Source: Heliocidaris tuberculata
Taxonomy: Eukaryota > Echinodermata > Echinoidea > Camarodonta > Echinometridae
Direction: 5' to 3'
Length of the DNA: 64,000 nucleotides
Assembly (NCBI GenBank): GCA_025618425.1
Contig: CM046850.1
Span: 3,445,986 to 3,509,985 of the forward strand
Position numbers and translations under genes: made by a program. Shown here piece after piece: positions 26,701 to 41,400 of this stretch; within the stretch, counting starts at the first letter, position 1; each line of letters begins with the position of its first letter. Below the pieces are notes generated by a model. The model was not told the origin of the DNA. It was given only the letters and a program-made list of their open reading frames with translations, and searched no databases.

Positions 26701-28813
26701 AAAACACTATGCATTTGGTCGGAGTAATGTCGATTCGGTCATGTACAAATGTTATACTTTAATTTGCATAACATACAGTATCTGTCAGACTAAAACTAAT
26801 ATAAAATGATATCACCTTTATTAGAAAAACAAATCAAACAAGGAGGAAGTTAATGTGTCACTTGCGATTGCATCTGTTTAACGTAGAAATTTATAACTTA
26901 AACATAAAGTTGAGTTCCGGTCATGCGATTGATTTTTGAAAGTAACTGTCTCAAAACAGTGGGGAATGGTTGATCATGTCTACATAAGAATATGAGTATA
27001 CTGTAAAGTTTTGGAATCATCAAAATGATAAGTTATCGGCCCAAACTCGCTGAAAAGTACATATTTTGCACACAGAAATGGGTATATGGGACTGCACACA
27101 GTCATGTGACATGAATGTTCGGCCCGATCCATTCTGCTATTGCTCGTCATATTATTATGAGGACATCTGAAGAGCAATCCTTTTCATTGGACATTTCTGC
27201 TATGATGTTCGTCCAAAGTGACATAAAAGAACCGATAAAGCTCACAAATTATTTTTGTACCTTTTCCATAACGCAACCTTCTCTTTAAACTTAAGTGAGT
27301 GTTAGAGGTGAGGAATCAATTACATTTACATGAAAACAAAATTGACTCTTGAAAAAGAAGAAATAGAAAGACGAAAGAGGAAAAGAAGAGAAGCAATTTA
27401 TTGAACCCCTCATGAAACACATATATTTCATAATGAAATTTGATACTTATATATATATAAGTTCTGCGACGGAGATTAAAATAGAGAGAGACAGAATAAA
27501 TGACTCCGTTAGACACAAATGGTTCAATATTTCGCCTATAAGGCTTCTTCAGGAAATGATAATGATATATATCTAAAGAAAAAAATTCAATCATCAACGC
27601 TTTAACTGTGATCATGTGTAGCGATTTCTTGTCACGGCTGAAGGGGACGCGACTATAGCCTTTAACATTGGTTGATGTACAAAATTCAAAATTTCCGGGG
27701 GCGTCCCCCCCCCCCCCCCCCCGTCCCCCCACGGATCGCCGCCTATGACTATGATCACCACTTCATCAACGACTTCGACCATGACACACACCTGAATGGT
27801 TGCACCGATTTCGATGTCCTGATGGCGTGGACAATGATCTGCGTCGCGGTCTCCTCGATGGCCGAGGCGCCGGAGAGTCGGGGAGAGGTACACATAGCGA
27901 GAGGGAAGTTGGCTGCGAGCATGGGAGATCGAGGCAGCCAGGGAACGAGTTGTGCCGGGGTGGCAGCGGCAGCTGATGAAGAAGATCCCCGCTCGGAGCC
28001 AGAACTCACTGGGCTGGGACTTGATCCTGTATTCGAGAAAATAAACTATTGGAGTTGTCATTCCAATCATTCAACAATACAATCAATCGTTCACTCGTTA
28101 TTTCAGTCACTCAATCAATCATTATTCGTCATCAATCAATCTTTCTATAAAAAAAAAATACATGAAACAAGTATGAAAATAACTTAGACAAAAATTCTGT
28201 GAAAATTCTTTTAGAGTATCAATTGGGAAAGTCATTTTTTAAAAATTGGTATCATACTTTAAATAAAAAAATAGAACTATGATGTTTTATTGTAATACGC
28301 TCTCGTTTATCATTATAGATGAAATTAATTTTTTAAAGGTTTTTTTTTTATTGGTATTATACTCTCAATGTATACTGTGTAGCTACATGTATGAATGTCA
28401 AATCACTTGACCTTACATAACTTCCAATATTACATCCGTGTGAATTTTATGTGTCTGTCTGTATTCTATAGATTCAATGGTAAATCGTATTTTTATCCTT
28501 GATTAAAGATGCCGAACTTCACCAACATCTCCTCACTGCTTTTTATAAAACTCCTCGGCCCCGTTTCATAAAACCCGTTATCAATAACAACTGTCTCATG
28601 CATTTCTATGACAAATTCGCTCTCAGCCAATCAGATTCAAGGATTTCCGTAGCTGATAACAGTTATTATTGTAACTTATTGATAAAAAGTTTTATGAAAC
28701 GGGGCCCAGTTCTAATTCTACGAAGTGAAATATTCATCGATCTGTCTACTTTTTTTTTCTACGATGTATATATTAATTTGTTTGTATGTATGCTCCTCCT
28801 CCTCCTCCTCCTC

Positions 28814-28857
<44 letters not shown>

Positions 28858-29213
28858 TCTCTCTCTCCCTCTCTCTCTCTCTCTCTCCCTCCCTTCCTCT
28901 GATCCTTTTCGCTATACCTCTTCCTCTCCCCCTTTCTTTTTATCAATATGTAATTGCTTGTTACGTGCTGAAAGTGGATATCAAGCAAACTTTGTTTTTG
29001 GTCGCGTGTATGAGAGCAAACGTTTTAAATCAACAGTCGCTGAGAAAATAAAGATCTTCCTTTCGTGTAACAAGTCGAAATGTGATAATGTCTCTGACCA
29101 CCGAGCTGGCTTAATGCGTTAATATTGGCTCACCAGAGATATAGGAGGGTGATGATAGTTGTTTAGAGAGAGAGGTGGAAAGTAAAGAGAGAGGAATTGC
29201 GTGATTTGCGTGG

Positions 29214-29245
<32 letters not shown>

Positions 29246-29342
29246 CAGACAGAGAGAGAGAGAAAGAGACAGACAGAGACGGAGAAAGAGAGAGAGAGAA
29301 TAAAGGGGAGTCTCAGATAGACATAGAGAGACATGGAAAGAG

Positions 29343-29385
<43 letters not shown>

Positions 29386-29770
29386 AAGAGAGAGAAGGAG
29401 GGAGATACAGACAGGAGGGAGAAAACAAATTTATTTTAAGTGGAAAATTGGAGATAGAGAGAGAGAGAGAGGAGAAAAATAGGAGAGAGATGGAGAGAGG
29501 AAGAAAGAGTGTTGAGAACAAAACCTAATCATTTTCTCTCGCCTCTCATCCTCGGCCCCTTAAACCGAACGGTGTCTCCTGAGTAAATACTCCTTTCAGG
29601 GCTCGCCTCGGAACTTTCTTGGCTAAACTATATCTTCATCCTCGATAAACTTGATTAGAGCAGTAATCATTGCGCCCTATAATGCTGCGACGCAGGATGG
29701 AAATTACTTGTTCATTTGGTGGAGAGGGAGAGAGCAGCGGGAAGGGAGAATATAGAGAGGGCGAGAGAGA

Positions 29771-29808
<38 letters not shown>

Positions 29809-30454
29809 AGGGCCCTCTTGCATAAAAATCAAACGCAAATCCCAAATACGCGATCCTGATTGGTTGAAAATCGAGTTGCGTTTAATCGCAACTTTTTTAT
29901 GCAAGAGGGCCCAGGAGAGGGAGACAGGGGGCGGCAGGAGACATGGGGCGGCAAGAGAGGGATAAAAAGAGGGTAGACAGAGGGAGAGAGAGAGAGAGAA
30001 AGAGAGAAAGAGATATAATAAAAAGGAAGGAGAGAAAGGCGGGAAAGGGATATTGGTTTTTTTTAAATGATGGGGTAAAATATGAATTAATAATAGATTA
30101 GGTTTAAACGAATAATATGTAGCGACAAAAACAAACGAAGGGATCTCGACATAGACGAGGATAAAAGAGGGGGAGGGGCTTTAATAAAGTAGACAGGAGA
30201 CAGTAGAAAGGGCACAGTAAAACAGAACGGGGGATGAAAATGTAAATAAACAAATAAATGGAATCGAATCGGATTAATTATTAATGATTGGGGTAGAAAT
30301 GAAATGTAAAAAGGAGTTCAATCAGAATTTAAAAAAAAATAAAAAGTATAAAAAGGATGGGTGGTGACGAATGAAGAGCACAACAGGTCAAAACGTTTTG
30401 TTTTTTTGTTTGTTTTTTTAAGGAGGCATTGAATAGAGAGAAAAGGGAAGAGAG

Positions 30455-30501
<47 letters not shown>

Positions 30502-31411
30502 GAGTCATGTAAAAACAGAGTACATAAATAACTTGAAGGAGGTGAGAACTGCCAAATGCGAGAAAAAGTGAAGTAGACACGATAGAGAAGAACAGAGGAC
30601 ACGAACGCATGGGGGAGAGAGCGAAAACATCAAGGATGAAAAATACCGATGCACCCCAAACAGCAAAAGTAAAAAGATCGATAAACCAAACTCGTAAAAT
30701 CTTATTATCCATATCGCCTGGGAGCGGGAAATATTTTTTCAGCGGATCAATAAGCCGGTGCACGCCGTCAATCAGGTTTTGATTGTTCGACGCAGCTTCC
30801 TCTTTTTATTTTAGTCCCTGCCTTGTGTTTTTGTCCTTAAATCAGTGGTCCCTCTGCAACTTAGGGGCCCTGGTTCTACTCGCGTCTGTTTTCCAGTGAC
30901 GGATGGCCGTGCCCGAGCATTGATTAGTTGTCAAAGCCTAGCTTGTTCAGATGCCTTCTGATGTTGGTCAGCAGAAAGCTCGCTGTATCGGTGACCGACT
31001 GGAGTTAGCAAGACGGGAGATGCGCTCCGGCGTTCGATCTTTGTTGTCAAGTTCTTGCCGCCGGAGTTCGGGAGTTCGGGAGGGATGAAAGGGGTAGATG
31101 GAAGATGGGATTGATAATGAGAGGTTAAGAAAACAGAGGGCGAGAAGATGAGGTTGGTAGATAATTTTAAGGATACGAATAATATCCACGGAAAAGGAGA
31201 AAATAATAACTGAGAGAGATAATAAAAAGTTTGTGGAGAATACAAGCGATTGAAAGATAACGTTACAAAAGAGTTTACAAATATAAAAAATCACGTGATG
31301 AGTAAATCAACCGGTATGGCTAAGACTGAATATATAATTAAGAGGTTGATAGATAGACAATAGATAGCTTACAATGGATAGATGTAGACAGACAGACAGA
31401 CAGATAAATAA

Positions 31412-31448
<37 letters not shown>

Positions 31449-34400
31449 GAGAGAGATAGAGAGAGAGAGAAAGAGATATATAATAGACAGCTAGGGAGAT
31501 GGATGGATAGATAGATAAATAGATAGATAGATAAATTGACAGATAGATATATAGATATAGGAATAGAGGAAGAACAGTAAACATTGCTGAATTGGGCTTT
31601 CCTCCGATTTGAATTGTTATCTATGTGCATGTTTTTCTATCATTGTATATATATATATTGGGGGTGTATTTTTATCTGATTTCGGAAATAAAAACAAACA
31701 AACAAACAATAAATAGATAGATTGATAGATAGATAGATAGATAGATATGATAGACAGCTAGAGAGATGGATGGATAGATGACAGCAAATAGATGACAATG
31801 GATAAAATTTAATGTAGTGGATAGATATATGAACATAGATATATTTTAATTATAGATAGATACGGCAGTTATTTCCACAAAAAGGAAGTCAGTAAGAAGG
31901 AACAATGAATTTAGCTACGCAAATTATTTCTCTAATTCAATTCAATTGATTTCTCACATTATATACATATGATGATGAATATGATGACGACAGTAATAGA
32001 AACAATGAAGACAATGACGATGCTATGAGGAGGAGGATAAGGAGTAGGAGAATAATTTTGATGCTGCTGCATTCTATTGCTGCGAATAATGAGGATGTTA
32101 AAATGTATATTGGGCGGTGTCGAGCATAGTGAATAATTTCACTCTCGGTAGGCTCATTAATATTTCGTCAGATGTTGGTGCTAAATTATAACCAGTAATG
32201 ATTCACATTAATGATCGTCAAGTTAATCAGTGCGAATACTTTTTGCAGAGTATTTAGGGTGTTATACTATACAAGCACAGCCAGCCTTTTCATGTGGGTC
32301 GAGGCAGCCGCAAATGTGTCGACAAAATTTGAACAGGAATAATAGGCTCACATGTGCCGTCAGAATGTTAACTAAGAAGATAAAATGTATGGATGTTCAT
32401 TGTTTGGAGTTGCGATATATTGTTAATTCTTATCACTTCTTTGCTTTTTTGTTTAATTTCTATTTCGCTTGGAAGTTTATAATAATTATAATTAAGAAGA
32501 ATTTTCACGAATTAATTATTATCAGTTTATCCTTTACACTAAGAGCTTCACGACCTTGCCCAATCTGAACGCTATCAATGTTTCATTTAAAAGGAAGACA
32601 AAGTCAAGATAAAAACTTTTTTTTTTTAATAATATATTTCGTTCTTTCACCACCACCATAGACGAAACAAACCCTATGAATGATGCAGGATAATTTATAG
32701 GTACTCAATCGCTTTGGACAGAACTATCATGTCAGTGAGGGATTCTAGGAAGAGAATGAAATTCATGGCATGGTCTTTTGAAGGAGACTATTCATGCTTT
32801 TTCTCCTAAAAAATCTTCCCGATTTTAGCCTCCTGATCTTCACTCAAACCAATCGATTGGAAAACGGTGAATTATTCAAGTTTCTGCCAGCTCGCGTCAT
32901 TGCGGCTCACAAATTGAAAAGGCAAGGTATAGAAAATCTTATCTTTACTTAACCTTTTAACGCCCGCGCTCTCCCGGGCAAACACATCCATTAATGTCCC
33001 CCGGAGCTGTGGGGGTTAAGACAATCGCGATGTCTCTATTTTTCTGTTTTGTCAGAGATTGAGAGAAGGCACTGTTTCGCCATGAATAATTCAGATTTTA
33101 GACTTTGATGGCCGTAGCACTTTTGATCAATGTGATCTAAGAAGGATGGCTGTTAAGAAGGGGTTTGTATGGGTCCCGTTCACCTCACCCCCCCCCCACC
33201 GTTTATTCGAAAACTTAAAAAGGAATGATTAAATTGTTGTTCTGAAAAAGTTAAATCCGTGCAGTTTTGTTTCATATATGTGTTGATAACAAGCAACTAT
33301 TAAATTCAGGAGACGCGTGACATTGTTTTTGGTAATAAAAGATTTCATCGAAATTATGAAAATAAATATCAGTTATGAGTTAATGGAATGTAAAAGGAGG
33401 GAAGTATCACGATTATTATAATTTGTTGGGGAAATGTCAGTTGGTAATTTGGGAGGGGGGTTACAGCTAAAACGAAACACAAGAGCTCAAGTTATTGAAG
33501 TAAATTATTAATGATTCTTTAAGTGTGCATGAATTTAGTATGATGTAAAATATTGTCTGTAAAAAATTACAAATCCTAAAAACATGAGGGTCACATATAC
33601 TTAGTCTATTCTAACATTAAAATTTTTGTTGATTTTTCTTTCCACATGTGTGTGTGTGTGTGTGTGTGTGGGTGCGTGTGGATGTGTGTGTCTGTTACAA
33701 TATTGTCATTAACCTTACCGCAACTAAAACGTGAGATCATGATTGCAATTTGCAGTATATTGACATAATTTACATGCGCCGACAGCCATCTTGTAAAAAG
33801 GGTTGACGTTTGAAGATATAATTATAAACTCGATATTTAAATTTCTTATGAAGAAAAATTAAAACGATGAGCAGACAAAGTTTGGATAAAAATATAAGAC
33901 CCAATCTTATCCCCTCCCCTCGTCTCATGAAAGAAATTATGTCTTGTTACACCATTAGTTTGAGAAACGGCGACAGAATGACAGTTTGGGGCGACTTGAA
34001 TTGTGGCTTACCGCGTCAGAGAGAGAAATAGAGTCAACAAGCTGGCTCACTGATATTTTCTTCATTTTCTTCCTCGGTGAGTTAACCCACCGAATGCCTG
34101 ACAAAACATATGGTTTACAAAGGAGAGTGTGATAGTTCCAAGACTTTAAGAGAAAATTTCACTTTCCACATGTTCCAGGTTGGTATGAAGGAATGAATAT
34201 CCGTCATTGATGAGAAGGTCACAGTATGCAATATCGTGAAAATCTAAATACGATGAATGCACAGTAAGTGTTGAAGGGCTTGAACCCAATCGGACTTTTT
34301 CATTTCCATGTCCTCTCCGTTAAGAGAAGTTTTGCTCTTTGAGTAAAATGAGGTTTGGATAAAATGTAGATTTAACATAATTTCATAATTTGAATTTGAA

Positions 34401-34775
34401 TTCACTTTTCATGACTAGTGAGGGCAAAAGTGCCGGGAGACCTTTTTTTTAAACGTGGTATTTTATTGTGCCAATTTTCAGTGTACTATTTAGGGTACTT
34501 TTGTTTCACTGAAAATGAGTTCGTTGTTTGTCTCTGTAAATCAGGAGTAACAATATTTTCACGTGAAAACTCGCTAGCTCTATATTTTATTTAAAAAGAA
34601 GAAAATAATAGACATTCATGAATAATTCATTGCCTTCTCCCATCACTTCTTCTTCTTCTTCTTCTTTTTCTTCTTCTTCTTCTTCTTCTTCTTCTTCTTC
34701 TTCTTCTTCTTCTTCTTCTTCTTCTTCTTCTTCTTCTTCTTCTTCTTCTTCTTTTGTTGTTGTATATCTCTGTCT

Positions 34776-34813
<38 letters not shown>

Positions 34814-34860
34814 CTCTTTCTTTTTATTTAATTTTTGTCTCTCTTACTTTTTCTCTCCCC

Positions 34861-34895
<35 letters not shown>

Positions 34896-37800
34896 TTATC
34901 TCTTTGAATACTCATTCTCCTTCCTTCCATACTCTCTTATCCCATCTTGGCAAAAGTGTGAAATATGAAAAAGGTGATGATGATATAATTCGACAGAAAT
35001 GAGGACAATTTATCCAACAAACATCATAAATCTTCCTCAAATCTAATAATTATTTTCTGCATTGTTCATTTCTTTGTCTCTTTGGTTTGAAGATCTCGCC
35101 CATTATTTTAAGTTTTTTTTTTTTTTTTAAACATCATCATTATGGGTAAGATTATGTATGTTTTTTTAATATCAATCAAACAAATGAAATACATTTGATA
35201 ATCATAATGATAATAATCAGATAACAACAAAACGAGAGCACGGTATTCATGCATTTTATTTCAAATGTCTCACTGTGTCTGCTATACGTATTTATTCATG
35301 CTTTTTAATGATGTTTCTGATTTGTTATAATGTCATGGCACATACCTGTATTGTCGTCAGATCTCATAGCAGCGGCTTGAGTCAGGTGAGCCGCCGCAGC
35401 ACTCTGTGGAGAGAACACAGCTATGTGCCGATCAAGTCCACCCTCTGCCCGAGCCGCTGCTGCTGCTGCTGCTGCCGCGGCCGCCACCGGTGGTAGATGG
35501 AGCGAAAGATGCAATCCCGGAAAGTGGGCGTGGCTGGCTAGCATGGGGACCCGCCCACCGTGGCCATTTCGCATAGGCACGACCCGAAAGGCGCTGCCAC
35601 TGGGCGGCATGGCGTCCAGGTCGGCAGCAGCGAAAGGGGTGTGTTTGTGTTGGTTGGTGTTCCAGGGTTGGAATGGGCGGAAAGAGGCTTTGGAGCCGCC
35701 TCCGGGCCGGCGTAGATCAGAGGGACGTCCGCTGGCTGAACAGTGACCTGGCTTGACTTGCTGCTGGGGCTTCTTCTTACGGGGTCCCCTCTCTTCTTGA
35801 ACGGCTAAAAAAAGAGAAAGAAAAAAAGAGAGTATCATTTATAAGATCATTGAGATGCACACATTACACTTAGTATAATCTTCGTGATATGTTATTTTAA
35901 AGAATGTTTAAAACTACAAGCGAAGTATTGTTCATGATGTCGAAACAATATATGATTTTATGTACAAGTAGCGGAACTGACGGGGGGGGGGGGGGCAAGG
36001 GAATGACGCTTGATTCTTTTTTTGTACTCATCTCACCCCCTCACACACACACACACAAATTCACGCGTTATCCTTGCCCTTATCTTGCACCCCATCCCTC
36101 ACCTCGAAATTGTTGGGCACCCTGGGGCCACCACTAGTTACTACAATTATTTTTACATACTTTCCATTAGAAAAATGTCAGAAGTGTGTTAATTACGAAT
36201 ATGTTAAATTTATTACTCTTCTTTTACCATGGCAACTTTTGAGAAAATGTTAGCAGTCTTGTTAATTACTCTCTCTATTGCTACTGTCATATTACTCTAC
36301 TTTATTTCTCTTCTTGGCATTACTTGAGGAATGTGTTAAAAATTTTGAGGAAAAGAAGATAATGATACTTATGCCCTTCATGCACGATTATTGGATGATT
36401 ATTTTGCTGTATGATTTAAACAAAGTTTTAGAATCCCCTGCTCGATTTGTTTGAAGATAATTGTGTTAGAGATGTTGAGTTTATAAGGATATTGTTGATT
36501 TTAAGATTTTAAAGAAGGTTATCATCAAGTTTTGACTCAGAAATGAAAACAGCATGTAATCTATAGTTCTATTATTAAAGTTTATTTTGCTGCCGACCGC
36601 AGTGAAGAATCTCACGCAAACTTTGTCCCAGAAATTATAATACACCATTCCCCTGAGAAAATGCCATCATTGTCGTCATCATCGTAATGGTCGCGATTAT
36701 CATCGGTATTGCTTGAGTTTCATGATCATTCGTTTCGTCATCACCTTACGGTGATGATGATGATGATGATAATGATGATGATGATGATCACCTCAGATGA
36801 TGACGACCATGCGCGTACCGGGGGGGGGGGGGTGTTTTGAGTGTTTTAGGTGTTCAAACACACCCCTTTTGGTGATATTTGAAGTTAAAACACCCCCCCC
36901 CCCCTTAGATGTTAAAACACCCCTTTAGAAATCCTGATAACCCTTTTTTTTTTTTTTTTTTTTTTTTTTGCTTGTGAGAGAATTTTGGAGTAAAAAACAC
37001 CCCCCTCTAAAAAATCCTGGGTACGCCTCTGATGACGACGATGATCATGATCACCTGAGATGATCTTCACATCTCTCAGATTCACGTCATCGCTTCAGTC
37101 TACATCCTTATAGATTCAACACAAACATATTTTTTTTATCCCCCTTCCTTTAAAAAGGAAATTAATAAGTTCTGGTTAAGGTGAAAATCATTTGTAAGTT
37201 TTCTCAACCTTTTTTTTATTTCCATGTGGAAGAATGTGATAGTAGCAACGTCCCATGAGAGTCTCTGTCTTGAAGTGCTCTCTTATTAAAATCAAAACAA
37301 AATCATTGCTAAAGGCATTGAAATGTGTAACGTCCCCATCCTTCATCTTCCATCTCTCTCTGTTTCTCTCTTTCTTCTCTCCTACTCCTAGTCATCACTT
37401 GTTATTATTTACAATATAATGATTTGTACATATACCAGTGTCACAACTATTGTTTTGTAGTGTAAGGGGGGGGGGGGTAGGATAGTGTAAAGTATATATA
37501 TTTAGTAATTATTTCAATATATTCAGAGCATTTGTAGGTATTTTTCTCACAAAGGGGTCTATAAAATACAATCTGTGATTTTTAATAGACTCCTCCACTT
37601 ACAATATCTCTACTGTGCCTAATATTACCGAAATTATGATAGTATACTTGTTTATTACATGTAGCTACTGTACTTTTATTTTTTTATTTTTCCATTTATG
37701 TAAACATTTCTTATCGTAATTTTGTTTGATATCATGTTATATCAAGTTGTATATATGTAAAACACTGAAAGACATCATGTGGATATAAAGAAACGTTGAA

Positions 37801-38413
37801 CCTTGAACTTTTAAAATATGACTAGATAGTTTAAAACTGGACTAAATTTTGATGCAACGTGTGCCTATGTGATCCCATGCATTTATATCTGAGTCCAGTG
37901 CTTCTCATCGTTGGTGATTTTCAGCCAGATTTTATAGTCGATTCACATATAATTCCAATGATTCTACAACCTTATTATACATTATCAACCATTCACAATA
38001 ACTTCTAGACAAATTTTACCACAATGCCATAGCCTGACATCCTCAACATGACCTTTAAAACGCTCGTGGAAATTAAAAGTTGTCGAAACTCTAATATCAT
38101 TTTCTGCATCCTGTCTGTTTGATAACCGCCCTCTCACTCTGACCTTCCTTTGTCATTGAACATGGCTTCACATGTAATCTCCTTCGGACAACATCCAGCC
38201 GCCCCCTCCCCAATTTCCTCGTTATGACGTTTCAAAATTCCAAACCCTCTTGATGTACTTAATTGGAAAACAATCTTGAGCATAGGCCTACTAGGCAGGG
38301 AGGGGATGATAGGGGCTGCAGCCCCCATCCCCCCCCCCCCCAGAATTTTTAAATTACTAATTTTCGGGCAACCATGATCTCATATTCGGGCAGCCAGTTT
38401 CTTTCTCTCCTCC

Positions 38414-38459
<46 letters not shown>

Positions 38460-41400
38460 TCATTTTATCTTGCTTAGTATAAGTCAGTCACGATATTAAA
38501 TCAAAACGCTATAAATTTATTCCCAAAATGCGAGCGTCATGACGAACAAAAATCTCGCTTGCTTCACTGTCTCGACATTTTTTTAAAAAGAAAATGGAAT
38601 GTTTATATATTTGGGCAAGACCTCCTCCCCATGCCCACATGCCCATGATTTCGAGTTCTTGTAATTGAATTACATTTTGAGAGAAACCGACTTAAGATCA
38701 TTTTGAATTCTAAAGTGTTTGTCAAAAGTGTTTGTAACTGGGTTGCTTAAATCAACAAAATAATTCTAATCATGCTTAATACGAAAACTTGCTTCGAACA
38801 TAGTTGAATTCTTTTCTCTACCATATTCCGCTCTTTCTCATTATTATCTTAATTTCAACTTTTCTATTCTTGTATTTCAAAAAGCCACATGTGCCGTCTC
38901 CATCCTTTTCTCTTTTTTGTTTATTTGTTTTTGTCATCTCCCAATACACCACAGGAACTTGGAATTGTTTTTAATTCCTCAATGTTTTAGTTAAGTGTAC
39001 CTTTCTTCCCTTCTATAACAATCACGCACTGTATAACGGTTGTTCTAGTACTTTTTAATTTAAAATATGTCTGTTCAAATCCTTCCTTGTGGCATAAACT
39101 TATTTTCTTCTCAAATCCATAACTAAAATAAAATATTTAAAAAAACAACCATTCAAAAAATGGTGGATTATTTTAATCAATGTTTAAAAGTTGCTAGACT
39201 TAATTCACTTGACTTAGCGAAGGACCCCAAAAGAACGGAGTAACGGGTGCGACGCAGCCGGGAGTCAGGGGAGCGACGACGTTTCGCTCGCTGATGTCTT
39301 GATTCTCCGCGGCTTTTCATCAAACGTGCCAGCCCCTATTGTGTGGCGAGTAGGTCAGGGGTGCGTCGCGGCGTGAAAAGGTTGTACACAAGTCGTTTGT
39401 ATCAGGACACTATTTAATAAATCTAGCCTGGTAAAAAATAGATTGTGCCTGTCCCCGAAAGGAAATGTAATAATAAACCACCGACCGTTTACAGGGGGGC
39501 AGGGCTGAAAATGGCTGACTACATAGATGAGATGGCGTTTAGGCCAAGCCGGCCGCTGGAGTGGCGTAAAAAACGCCTCGGTTTACGATTAGGAAGGGGA
39601 AACCGGATACAGTTAATGCGACGGCTGTGTAAATGTCACCGGGGCAAGAACGGCTTTGTTCCTTACAGCAATGGTATGGTGCCTCGATTAGGACTGATAA
39701 TGACAACATGTGCTGTATATATTGGACCTTGTTGGACTCGAACTGTTCTCATTTCTTTGATTTTGTTCAGTTTACTTACTTCCAGTCCGACGACAAAAGC
39801 CGCCCATGCCTCGCGCACGCGCCAGTGTCAATGGCCACTTATTGCGAACAATGGCAGAGCCCAACCCGTCGACAAATACTCCCGACTTTTTACCGCGTAA
39901 CCTCTCGCAGGCTTGTATCCTAACTGAACTGTTTCGTATTAAACTTCTCTCATTGTTCGCCGGGTGTATCAAATTATCCACAACCCTCCTAAGAGGCGAA
40001 GGGTCTTCTAAACTCACGCGGTGTTTACAACGAACAGCGCAGGCCAAATTACATCTCACAATACTCTTCTCTTTACAAAAGATTGTTTACTCGACGCGAG
40101 GTATGTGGTTGAAAAGTCGCCGCGATTCGCGTGTGCATGCGCGCGCGCGTTGCGACTTAACCCCAAAAACTGCGGAGCCAAGAGCTTAACGCTGGTTGAT
40201 TTTTAGACTTAGCAAAAAAAAAAAAGAGAAAAGGGGGGACTCCTGAAAAAATCTTTAGATCTATTGTGTACCCACCACGTGTAAGTCGCACCCTTTACAA
40301 AATGGTTTCTGGTGACGGAAGACCTCGCACAAGTTAGGGAAGAAAAGAAGCGTTTCTTGTTACCCATTTGACTTCAGTTTGTAGTGCCGCCTGTTTAAGC
40401 AGGAGTCAGCGAGCATTGTACGCTCTTGTCAGAGTCGTGTGCTCGGCAAAATTGGGGCATTGTTCGGCAGCATTGTGGGCAAGAGCTAAGTCAAAATCCC
40501 TGCAATAACATGGAAATCTATTAGTATCAAGCACCACAGAACAGAACATCGAGTTCCTACGACCAGTCAGGTTAGAATTAATGGGATGGGCTCCAGTGTT
40601 CGACATAATGCAATGTGAAACCATGACTGAGAACCATGTTCGGCGCACGTTGTCATGGTAACGAGATGAGTGTTGGATGCGGACGATGAACATTCATTTT
40701 ACTTCCGCATCGATCAATCACCCTTAAACATGTTAAACAAATTTTCGTGCAAGTTTAAATGAAATCTTGGTGGTGCTTTATAACCATGTTGAGGAGTTCA
40801 TAGGGTTGATCACAAACTGGTCACTCCTGGTTGTTTCCCTATAATACTGACTAAACCTACATTGCCACTGTTACCCCGCTAAGAGCAGTTCTTTTAAACG
40901 TTAAGTATCAGCAGAGCTAAAATAAGCTTTGACATTTTTAATGATGTATAGTATTTTTCAAGGTCAAGGCTGGATGATGGATATCCCTCTCCTCTCCATT
41001 ATGTCCCTCGTCCAGCCCCCCCCCCCCCCCCTCCCGGTTGCCATTGTTGACTCAAGATCAAAGTTTAGGTATGCTATACCAGTCGAGCATCTAGAAATTG
41101 TTTAGGCAATTCAGTCATTATCCTTATTGGGAATACCAAACCCAGAGAATCATTTGATGAGAGTAATATGACTACAAAATTATATTGATTTTAAAAATAA
41201 AAAGGATTAATATAGAAGCCGTTAAAGTGCATTCATGCGGATGTATGGGATGTATCATTCAAAGACCTTGTGAAGGTATAAGAAAGACGTTATTTTTTTA
41301 TTTTTTTATTTTTTTTTAAATAGTCATTTAAGATTGTCAAATGGAGATGGAAGATAAAAAAGATGAAGAACGGAATGAATAAAGCCCCTAAACGTAATGA

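Noticed and set aside
27672..28187. 171-codon plus-strand frame
   Set aside because: It is the antisense shadow of NR2E6 exon 4, whose minus-strand reading matches the ligand-binding domain and both splice phases.
28499..29122. 207-codon plus-strand frame, the longest in the window
   Set aside because: It runs through a GGGCCC foldback element and a CT microsatellite inside NR2E6 intron 3; no family resemblance.
34618..34968. 116-codon frame rich in serine
   Set aside because: It is the translation of (TTC)n and (CT)n microsatellites; no non-repeat coding content.
35423..35746. 107-codon plus-strand frame
   Set aside because: Antisense shadow of NR2E6 exon 3, kept open by GC-rich composition.
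37700..37810. Possible 3' tail of a LINE-like element (GTTGAACCTTGAAC end)
   Set aside because: The ending resembles retrotransposon tails, but no reverse-transcriptase remnant or tandem tail repeat is visible nearby. Similar weak tail-like ends with AAATC or GAATT repeats are at 24880 and 8945.
39445..39900. 151-codon plus-strand frame in a GC-rich stretch
   Set aside because: No domain, no partner exons and no compositional periodicity I could see; overlapping frames are equally open, so a composition effect is likelier.
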